Below, piece after piece: positions 12,344-21,700 of a stretch of 64,000 bases of DNA. A program made the position numbers and the translations under genes. Within the stretch, counting starts at the first letter, position 1. The number at the start of each line of letters is the position of its first letter. The notes below the pieces were generated by a model, which saw only the letters and a list, made by a program, of their open reading frames with translations, made no database searches and was not told where the DNA came from. Source of the DNA: Lagopus muta (Eukaryota; Chordata; Aves; Galliformes; Phasianidae). The stretch spans positions 42,401,508 through 42,465,507 of the forward strand of contig NC_064439.1 of assembly GCF_023343835.1 (NCBI RefSeq), in the 5' to 3' direction.

Positions 12344-15300
12344 TCACAACCCCTTCTTCTCCACCATGTGCAGTGTTGGCTGGGGTGCAGCAGTGTGCAG
12401 CAGCATGAGGCCACAGAGCGTCACAGTGAGGCCAACCCACCACAATGGTGTCCACGTCTCCCCAAAGAGAAGCTTGCCCAGGATGGCCTGGAGGAAAAGA
12501 GAAAGACAAAGCTTTGCGGAGCTGAACCACCTTAAAGCCTTCTGCACTGCCAGCTCCTCTCTAGGGCTTCTTCAGCAGCCCAGGAGAACTTGCTAGAGAT
12601 AACTCCTGGTGGGATCATCACCAACATATGGATGACGATGATGCTGGAGATAACCTTGTTTAGCAGTCAGCTGGGAAGCACAGCCAGATGGAGCTCCCCA
12701 ACAGGATTTCAGCAGCTGCAAGCATGCTTTGCTGTCTTCCCAGAACCTCTCAGGAACCAAGTCTCCACTTCAGTCAGTAAAAACACAGCTCCACTTACTT
12801 GAGAGCATTTTGGACAAGACTGTGAGCTGGATGAGAAGGGCTGGAGCACAGAAAGAAGATTAATGGCTTGTGAGAGTGAAATGCAAGCATGCCTGTGGGC
12901 CAAAAGTGCTTGTGCTCTCACTAAGAGGTGGCTTTGATCTGTCAAAAGTGAGGTTTTGCTTTAGCTAAACCAAAACAAAGCAAACACTCCCAGCCCCAAC
13001 TCTCACTGGCAATTAGAAAAAACACCTTACAGCTGCTCCAAGGTATGGCACGTGGCAGTAATGCTCTCCCTCCCACATCACGCAGAAAATCCTACAGCCT
13101 CTGTGTGAGGAACAGCTGTGAGCTAACACAATTATTTCTGTGTCTGTTCTGTATACAGAACATTCTGTGTGTTCTGTATACACTGCTGTCTGCACAGGGG
13201 TACCTACGCCTCCCTTCACATAGCATCACCGTGCTCCTCTAGGCTTCAGCACCTCAGGAATGAATGTACTCACCGAAGAGATGAAGTTGGAGGCTGTTGT
13301 GGTCACAGAAGCAGAGGCTGAGGAGGAGGACAGTCGCAGGGCTTTTGCAAAGACTGTCCACATGACTGCATTGCAAGCACACACCAAGCCAATGCAGCCC
13401 ACACGAAGTAGAACTGGCAGCTGTGGAACAAAAGGGAAAGAACTGATTATTTTCACTGACTGCTTATTAAGCCTTACTATAATGTGAACACTTTGAAACC
13501 AGAGTAGCATGGGCTTGAAACTGAGTTACAGTAGGTAACACATGAAGATGAATATATTACATCACAGAAGGCAACTGAAACAAGAAAACAGCCCTGGATG
13601 GAGCACGGCTCTGAGGCATCTCAACATGAATCCAGCCTCAAGTACAAGCTCAGAAGTGCTGGGACAGTGTACAGTAGCTGCCAAAGTCCAGAAAGCTTCT
13701 GGCCTCACAACTTGGTGCACACACCATGCAATGAAGTGCCTTTCCATCACCAGACATATGGAAAAGGGTCTTATTTTTCCCTGTCAGATTGGAATGCAGC
13801 TGTACATGTCAGCACTGTGTAAGTTCACAGCATTGCCTAAAAAGCTTTTAGGCAGTCTACCCAATATCCTCTGTTCCAGCTGCTGTGGCCCATTTCCTAG
13901 CCTCTCAGTGTTGTGCAGGTGATGTGAAGGCCACAAGGGATGATGTCACAGGCAGAATAACTCCTATAAACACTCAGGGAGTCCACGAAGGTGAGGAAAA
14001 GCAAGACTTTGCTCAGCCCACAGTGATAACATCTTCACATCCCATTGCCTCTCTCAGTCAATAGAAGGCCGTTGTGAGATCAGCCCTTGAAGCACAGAAG
14101 CTGTAGGCACGAAGCCACCCACAAATCCAGCCTCCATGAACAGCAGCACTGCGCCCTCCTTCTGCCAACTGACCCCTGGGGCCTCCAACCACCTCCTGCT
14201 CAGAAGAAACTAACAAACACCAGCCAGGGAGGCTGTTAAAGGAGCAGAAACTTAAAGGGAAAGGCCATAAATCATAGAACCAAAGAATGGCTTGGGTTGG
14301 AAGGGAATTCAAAGATTGTTCAGTTCCAATCCCCTGCCCGGGCAGGGCCATCACCTACTACATCAGGCTGACTAGATTCCCAACTAGCCTGGCCTTGAAC
14401 GCCTCTGGAGATGGGACATCCACAATCTGTAAGGGAAGGCAGTACCAGTCCCTCACCATCCTCTCAGTGAAAATACTTCCCTGACATCTAATCTAAATCC
14501 CCTCCTTCAGCATAAAACCCTTCCCTCTCTTTCTATTACTATCTACCCATGTAAAAAGTTCACTTCTCTTCTGTTTATAATCTCCCTTTAAATAGTGGAA
14601 GGCCACAGTGAAGTCTCCATGCAGCCTTCCTTCTCCATACTGAACAAGCCCAGCTCCCTCTGCCTGTCTTTGCAGGAGAGGTGCTACAGCCCTCTGATAT
14701 CTTTATGGCCCTCCTCTGAACCTGCTCTAACAGCAAGATCCCTTTGGATAGCATCCTTTCCTTCTATCATCAAAACAAACCGCTGCTTGATGGCTGGCAC
14801 AAAGTCTCCAAGGCTAACCCCAATCCCATAGAGTCCACATGTTTGGCCTCATTTTGCCCCATCGATAGCAAAGTCCTCCAACTTTATCACAGCAATGGCA
14901 AACATTCCCAAACAATTCCCACCTGTGCAATGCTTTGCGGTGCGAGGCCCTTTACACCGACACATCACTGCCCTGGCAAACCTTGCTGAGAGGGATCGCA
15001 GGGTCAGCCAGGTCCAAACACACCAGTCCTTCGAGGAAGAAATCTGCTGCTGTCACGGCTCATTGTGGGATGGGGGTTGCCTTCCAGATAGCTTCTTACT
15101 CTGGGCCTCTCCCTCTGCCTGGATTAATGCACATTTTGCCTTGGCTGGGGCAGCTCAGTATGTCCATGTAGGCTGCTAGAGGTCAGGCACATTTGGAAGA
15201 TATGAAAAATATCTCCATGTTTTATAAAAATTCAGTATATTCTTCTCTGTATCAAAAAGACCCTATCAGTGTAGACTGTGAGGAGAAAGGGCCTAAAGAT

Positions 15301-17613
15301 AGAATCACAGAATCAGAGAATGGCCTGGGTTGAAATGGACCAGAATGATCATCTAGTTTCAACCTCCCTGCCGCAGGCAGGGTTGCAACCACTAGACCAG
15401 GCTGCCCAGAGCCACATGCAGCCTGGCCTTGAATGCATCCAGGGATAAAAAGATCTCATACTGTCTCCAGCAACCCACCAAGATGAAGAAGTGGTGGAGC
15501 CAGGCTCTTCAGTGAGTTACACTGGGATATGAAAAGGGGCAGCAAGCGTGGGTTAGGAAAGGGGAAATGTTGATACAACACAAGGGAAAACAGAAGCACT
15601 GAAGCAGAGGCTGTGGGTTCTGTAACCTTGGAGGCATTCCAAGCTTGACTGGAGAAAGCCATGAGCCATCAGCCAGGCCTGCTGGGGCTGGACTAGAGAC
15701 CTTTGCAGGTGCTGCCTGACCCACGTTACTCGATGAGCCTACCAGCCTTAGAACGATGCTGGCTGTCTTCAATAAAACTCCACTGCTGAACTTCTACTGC
15801 AGAAGCTCAGAACTCAGCTGTAGCATGTTCTGGTGGTGGCACGTGTCCAGAGGAAGGTTTTTCAGAGAGGCTGAGTCCTTCTGCATCTCAGGCAGAAGAG
15901 CAGTCATGGCAATAGCATGCAGTGCAGAGATGGGAACATCCCCGGGTGCTCCCCACAAGGAAGGACAGAGGTGTAATTCCTTCCCTGCAAAGGGCTCAGC
16001 AGTGCCAGCCCAGTGAGTCAAAGATTACTGTTCTGATTGCTTTTCTAAGAAGAGATTAAGTGAGTGTACATTTCAGATAATCCAGAACCACCGCTGAAGT
16101 GGCAGAAGCAAATTTAGACGGAGGTTGGCGGGAGAGTGGGGAAAGTAAAGAAAAGGCTTTCTTCAGGCAACATGACCCCACAAGTGAGGTCGTTCTCAGG
16201 TGGGGCCAGCACACATCCGTCTGCCCTAGAGATCTGTCTCTGTGCTGCTACTGAGCATCCTGAAGCTCTGTCACCACCTCTCAGAAGCATCAGTACACTT
16301 CTAACATCTGCTACGTTCCATACTATACAAGTGTCAGCAGCTTTTTTAGGTGCATTTGTAGATCTCTGTAGTTCTTCCACAAATGCAAAACTCAAACTTC
16401 AATCCTTTGCGGCAGCTCTGCAGAAATGCCTTCATAGCAAGTGCACAGGAGTCAAACAGTGAGCCCTCTGAAAGTGTTTATGTGTTTATGGTCCTGAAGG
16501 TCCTGTAACGTGTAAGCTCTGGGAACACCGGCATTTGCTTCAAACTTATGTTTTACAGCTAGACTGATTAATTTAGTTCACAGTAATCACTCAAATGGAC
16601 CTGAAAAGTAAGTGGAGGAGCCAATCTGTTCAGAAAAACAAATCATAATCACAGAATTGAGCACGAATGAGCTCTGGAGTTCTGCCTCTGGAGTTCTCCT
16701 CGTCCAGCCTGGAGTTGGACCTTGGGCACACCAGGCCCATATTGCCAGCTGGGAGAGGGAAATTCATCCCACTGTGCTCTGTGGCCTCACCTGCAGCACT
16801 GAGTGCAGTTCTGGGCAACACAATCTAAAATGGATATAGAACTATGTGGGCGTCCAAAGGAGGGCTACAAAAATGGGCGGCTACCAAGATGGGGAAGAGT
16901 CTGAAGGGCAAGGATACGAGGAGCGGCTGCAGTCCCTGTGTTTGCTCAGCGCAGAGCAGAGGAGCTGAGGGGAGGCACCATGGCGGCTGCAGCTCCTCAC
17001 AGGGAGCGGAGGGCAGCGCTGAGCTCTGCTCTGTGTGACAGCGACCAGACACAAGAGAATGGAGCTGTGCCAGGGGAGGGCAGGGTTTATGGATGTGGAT
17101 GAGACCCCTACGAGCCTCCCCTCCCCATGTGAGCGGTCCCAGCTCGCAGTTACTGGCACATTAGGAGCTGCAGACACTCCGTGCTTTACTTTTTGGTCAG
17201 CGCAGAGCAGAATCTTTTGGAGAGGAATCAGAATGTTCATTCTCCTTCCGACCACTCGTAGACACACGGAAACTCCTGCTGCGTTTTCCAGATGCCCGCA
17301 GAGCTCAGCATCTCCCCATACCCCAAACGTTTAGCACATCTCCACGGGCTGCAAGAGCAAAGCGGCACCCGCCGGAGCACGAGGAAGGGCCCGCACGCAC
17401 TTCTCCATCAGATGCGAACTCCGCGGCCGGCAGAGGCCGCAGCCGGTAACTCAGTGCGGCCGCTTCCCCGCCCCGGCTCCCTCCCTCCCTCCTTACCCAG
17501 CCTCCAGCCGCCTCCCCGCCGCGCAGTGCCCGCGCCCCCAGCGCCAGCTTCGCCGCGCCCGCGGCCGCCGCCCCCAGCAGCCCCGCGGCCAGCGCCGCGC
17601 CGCCCGGCCGCAT
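12344..17613 (-). CDS. TMEM42: TMEM42, small multi-pass transmembrane protein (3 coding exons)
   Basis: Coding exons on the minus strand are 17613-17497 (39 codons), 13420-13274 (49 codons) and 12487-12344 (47 codons plus stop), 135 aa in total. Both junctions are phase 0 with GT-AG sites (donors GTAAGG and GTGAGT). The start is the first ATG in frame, with G at -3. The protein matches vertebrate TMEM42, a member of the drug/metabolite transporter-like (EamA-type) group with no established substrate. Exon 2 carries the family block 'NAVMWTVFAKAL' followed by the Ser-rich 'SSSSASASVTTTASN'; exon 3 carries 'GETWTPLWWVGLTVTLCGLM'. Predicted membrane segments lie at about 6-27, 42-64, 72-94 and 102-121, half the usual ten of full transporters. 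Human TMEM42 is about 159 aa with a longer N-terminus; here exon 1 is shorter and very rich in Ala and Gly. The gene lies directly downstream of KIF15 on the same strand. Confidence 0.93.
12488..13273 (-). other. TMEM42: TMEM42 intron 2
   Basis: A 786-bp GT-AG intron between coding exons 2 and 3. It holds an 18-bp palindrome and a partial direct copy of it (13145-13182), described separately. I see no other feature in it. Confidence 0.85.
13145..13182. repeat. 18-bp perfect palindrome with a partial direct copy
   Basis: TGTTCTGTATACAGAACA at 13145-13162 is its own reverse complement. Its first 13 bases recur at 13170-13182, 25 bp downstream. The arms TGTTCT and AGAACA are steroid-receptor half-site hexamers, but in the palindrome they are everted, with a 6-bp spacer. 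AGAACA at 13157-13162 is followed 3 bp later by TGTGTG, which is a poor second half-site. The repeat is certain; any regulatory role is not. Confidence 0.7.
14268..14735 (-). repeat. CR1 LINE fragment, reverse orientation, about 470 bp
   Basis: It starts with the inverted tail 'aatcatagaaccaaagaatg' and 'ggcttgggttggaaggg', continues through 'cagggccatcacctactac', 'cctggccttgaacgcctc', 'catgcagccttccttctcc' and 'acaagcccagctccctctg', and ends near 'ctctgaacctgctctaacag'. It is among the longest CR1 pieces in the window. Confidence 0.88.
15300..15480 (-). repeat. CR1 LINE fragment, reverse orientation
   Basis: It opens with 'agaatcacagaatcagagaa' and 'tggcctgggttgaaatggac', then 'caacctccctgccgcagg', 'accaggctgcccagagcc' and 'gcctggccttgaatgcatcc'. 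This is a CR1 3' end read on the minus strand. Confidence 0.85.
16745..17085 (+). repeat. CR1 LINE fragment, forward orientation, no 3' tail
   Basis: It contains 'tgcagttctgggcaacaca', 'gcgtccaaaggagggctac', 'gaggagcggctgcagtccc', 'tttgctcagcgcagagcag' and 'atggagctgtgccaggggag', in CR1 order. The 3' tail repeat is missing, so the copy is truncated at both ends. It lies next to the CpG-rich block at the TMEM42 start. Confidence 0.8.
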
Positions 17614-17850
17614 GCCGGCAACCCGCCCCGCTTCCGGGAGCGCCGCAGCACCGCCCCGCGCCGAGAGGAAGAGGGGCAGGGCGACGTTTGTATACAAAGG
17701 CTTTATTTAGAAAGGACGCGGTACCGATAGAGTTTTAGGGCTGCAGACGCAGAGGTACGGCGCACAGAGCTCCCGAGGCTCCAGCTGGCCGTGCCGGGGG
17801 CGGCTCCGTTACCCATTGCCCTATTGCTCCTGGGGGCAGAAAGCTTTGTG
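17340..17850. promoter_or_regulatory. TMEM42: CpG-rich block: TMEM42 promoter/exon 1 and KIF15 3' end
   Basis: The sequence is visibly GC-rich and dense in CpG from about 17360 to 17840, in contrast with its flanks, and covers TMEM42 exon 1 (17497-17613). It is the natural place for the TMEM42 promoter. The end of the KIF15 3' UTR falls in the same block. No TATA box is evident. Exact transcription starts cannot be read from sequence. Confidence 0.65.
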
Positions 17851-18777
17851 GCTACCCAGGACAAAGAGGGTGGCGTTACTGACCGTAGAAGCCACTAAAA
17901 AGACAAGTGCTCGGTGTCACAACCTAGATCAGTGCATTGCGTTCTGCTAAGAAACGTTTCGCTTACTTACAGTACGTGTGATTAAATGGCCTTCTGCCAC
18001 GCTCCTTTGCAAACTTCATGTTTCTCATCACATTTCTATCTTCTGTTTGAGCACAGAATGGTTCTAAGTAGCTTAGAGTGCATTGCCTACAGTACTAATA
18101 CAGAATGTATACTGGTAAAAAGTACTTTTTTGAAGCGTTTTAATTTCAATAAGAAAAAGAGAAGAATAAAGGCCAAAAAAATGTATGGTAGTATTTACAA
18201 ATCTATTATTACATACACATTCCTGCTTTATCGAGCAAGCTTCAATTTGAGAGTTGTCTTTAAACAGCTACTGAAGGTTATGGGTTGTTCCATCTGACAA
18301 GTTTATGTTCACCTAGTAAAAACATCCTATGCTTAGGTAAAACAAACAAACAATTAAGGAATTGTGCTTTTTAAAATTCAGGTGGAAAAATGCAGCTCTT
18401 CAGAAATTTCAGCAGGAACAGAAGCACAAAAGGAATGAAGAATCCAGGCGTGTTCCCAGAGAGAAAGGTTCTCCTTGACAAGACACAAACAATTCAAGGT
18501 GTCTGTTAGCACCTATGCAAAATCAGTTTTTGAAGAGTCACAGAGCCTCTTCAATAGGGAGGTATTGAAACACCAATGAAAGCTGCCCACTTAACTGAGA
18601 AAATTCCTCACTAAAAGTTGGTAACTGAAAGTTGTTACCAGCAAAAAAAATCTAAGGAGTATGTGAATACAAAAGAAACTGTACTGAATACAGCTGACAA
18701 CATTCACATTCACAGCAAAAGTCAAGCTTTTGCTTATGCTGTACATTTTAAAGATACAGCTCTGCAGATTCGTGCCA
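17680..18777 (-). other. KIF15: KIF15 3' UTR with poly(A) signal
   Basis: After the KIF15 stop codon (18778-18780) the minus strand runs about 1.07 kb to an AATAAA at 17707-17702. Cleavage would be expected 10-30 nt further, at roughly 17672-17692, only 60-80 nt before the TMEM42 start codon. A weaker ATTAAA on the minus strand near 18140 is an alternative. The open frames at 17986-18297 and 18591-18818 have no similarity I recognise. Confidence 0.6.
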
Positions 18778-21700
18778 TTATAACTGATCATGATGTCTAC
18801 ATACGTCACATCTTTTAGTTTCTCTCAAAAAGGCATTTTCAGCTCGCAGTTTTTCAGTCTCCTGTAAAACAGAAAAATGATATTTAGAACTGTGAGTACA
18901 GAAGGGACCTTATTCTCATACCTTTCATGTTTCCAAATAAGTTATATACATCTATGCACTTTCAGGTGATTTTAACAGCTCAGGAGATGTGCTTTGAGGA
19001 AATACAAAGGTAACTGTTGTTTGGGACCTGCAAGAAGGGAGAGCAAGCATGGCCCACACAGCTGTATAAAAGCAGAGGTGTGTCACTCTCAAACAGAAGA
19101 GTGAGAATGCCAGTTTCCATCATCAAAGTTTAGGTCTCCTTTGTATCAGACTGCTGCTCTGTGTTCTACTCTCTGGAACTCACCTCAGTGAGTTTAGTGT
19201 AATCTTTCTTCAGTTTCACAAGATACTGAATCTTCTGGTTTACATTTTGATGACCGAGTAATTTCCCATTCTCCTCAGCAAGAGAGTCAACTTGCTTCCT
19301 CAGCATGTCTATTTCCTGTAATTAATAAATATATCATGTACATTTTCTAGCTTTAGACCCTCCTTCTATTTCAAAAGAAATAGCTGATGTGATTAAAACA
19401 CTAACATTTACACCTGTTGTAACATATGATGCAAGAATTGGTTCATCCAGGCAACACATATTTCTCACATGCTCTTCTGGATGCCTCTGAAGAGCAAATG
19501 CCTCATATGATTTGTATTACAGATTGCAACACTGATTTCTGTACTCAGTTCCACTAGGATTTACCAGTGCACCAGTACACAGCATTACAAATACGCCTGA
19601 ACTGTAAAGCAGAACATTTTCAGAGGCCTTCTTTGGTTGCTGATTTAGAATATCATTCAAGTAGCAGCAGAGCTCTACCTCTGCAGAGTAAGATTTTACT
19701 AGAAAGATAAAAATTACACATATATAACCTTTCCAATTCTATCTCTCTCTTCATATGTTTCTTCCAATTTTGATCTAATTTCTTCTTTTTCATGAAACGC
19801 CTTCAGTTCCAAAGCTCTTGTTCGTTCCATCTCCAGAGTCATTTCAAGACAGGTATTCTCTCTGATTCTGAGAGCATTTTTGGTCTCTTCTAATCTGCCA
19901 ATATAAACGCATCATGAAATATTCAAAACCCAACATAAATGGCATACAGATGAATTACTCGTGTCAGCTTTGGACACAGAGGCAGACTTTTAAAGGCTTT
20001 CTTTTGACAGAATTTAGCTTTCCCCAGAACTCAGCGCTAGCAGAAGGGGAAATTGCATCCCGTTGCACAACTGCTACGTTTGACATCATCTCTTAAAGCT
20101 GAGCAATGTTTTGAAGCTGCTCTTCTTTTTGGGGTGGTTGAAGTGGGCTGTTTCCAGTCCAGGACTCACAACTCCGCTCATGAAGCAGAAAACAGTACCT
20201 CTGCCTCCCTTAAAATAAGCTGTCTACAAAGGAAACATGCCGTTAGATGGCCGCAAGCCAAATATGAGATTCAGCTGCTATGAGTCCCTGAAGCAATACA
20301 GATGAGCCTAAGAATAACAGGAGGAGCAGCTGCAAACTAGTTTTTATCTACTAATTCTGTATTTTATTTCTTTACTACTATCTTTCTGTGATGTGGCACA
20401 CCTGAATTTCTAGCATTACTTGCACATTAGTGCAAACACAGTGTAGGAACCTGCTCATGAGTCATTTAGTTGTTCAAGCTGAAGTGCAACAGAACCCCAA
20501 CAAATAGCATAAGAACATTTAGATTAAGTTTAAAATTATGTAATATTTACAGTGTTAGTAAAGAAATGAGAAGTGTTTCAGTTGCATTTGAAAAGGAACA
20601 TGCTCACATGTCACTAAGCATAGAAGTGTTCAAAACCTTATCTTGTAGATTATTTTAAACAATTCAAAATTAAGTCTCTTCTAATCTAAGCTTTGCTTAT
20701 GCTTCCAGCTGTTTCAGAGCATTTCCTGATACACTTTTAGATACCTTTTGGAAAATGTCATAACAGGTGCTACCACCACCTACTGGTGAAAAAGAGCAAG
20801 AACTCAATGTTAATCAATGAATTTGTAAACTCAGGCATGGACTTGACTCCTTAAACACACATTTGTGGTATTAACGAGTTTAATACAAAGTCTCCAGTTC
20901 ACTGTGTAATATTAAACTTACTCTGCTTTGATTTTCAGCATCTCCTCCATTGCTTTGTTCTGTAAAAGTGCAAAATATTAGTTACATTCATTATGTTTAA
21001 ATTGCTTATATATATATATATGCATTCTACTTTTTTTTTTTTCCCCAAATGATGTCACTCATCTGATGCCAAATATCTCATTCCAGACACTACCAAAATC
21101 ATCCCGTTACCCAATAATTCACATCTCTAACATTCATTATAAACTCACCTCCTGGCTGTACACACATATTTTCATTTCATGCCAGCACAAATGACCCACA
21201 CTCTGCCCATACACAGGACAGCTAGAGCTGGAAGTTCTGCCTGTTCTGATCCATTTCAACTTCTATTGTGACATTAGCTTCCCTTTGGTGGAGCCTTGAT
21301 ATTAGCAAGTGATACAACCTCCACTTTCCAGCTCCATGGAGATGAGTCAGATTTAATTATCTGAATCTGTTTTTGCTTATTGTGCAACCTGATACACAGT
21401 TTACTGAAGTTTTACTGAGATAGAAATCTTATGATCTGAGCACCAGTGTCTGGAACTGGTAGAAACCACTAAAAATCAATACTTGTTTTACTGGCATGAA
21501 ATAGAAGAAAACATGAGCAATACTTCAGAACAGGGAAACAGCAACCACTGTGTGAAAAGGGTAAGAGGATACCTTTGCCCGTCGTTCTTCAGCAATCTCC
21601 TCCTCTTTCTCTTGGAGCTGCTGAACATCAGTGTGTTTCTGATCACTGGAAGGTTCAAGAACAAGAAAAAATTTTTGCATACATAGGAAACCAGTTGTAA

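Larger units (their letters stand above)
13421..17496 (-). other. TMEM42: TMEM42 intron 1, rich in CR1
   Basis: A 4.08-kb GT-AG intron. It contains three CR1-derived stretches (14268-14735 and 15300-15480 in reverse, 16745-17085 forward), and the TMEM42 CpG-rich block reaches into its 5' end from about 17340. The stretches 13421-14267, 14736-15299 and 15481-16744 look unique, with no coding signature. Confidence 0.85.

Noticed and set aside
12341-12596. Plus-strand open frames opposite TMEM42 exon 3
   Set aside because: They are the antisense shadow of a conserved exon whose splice sites and homology are on the minus strand.
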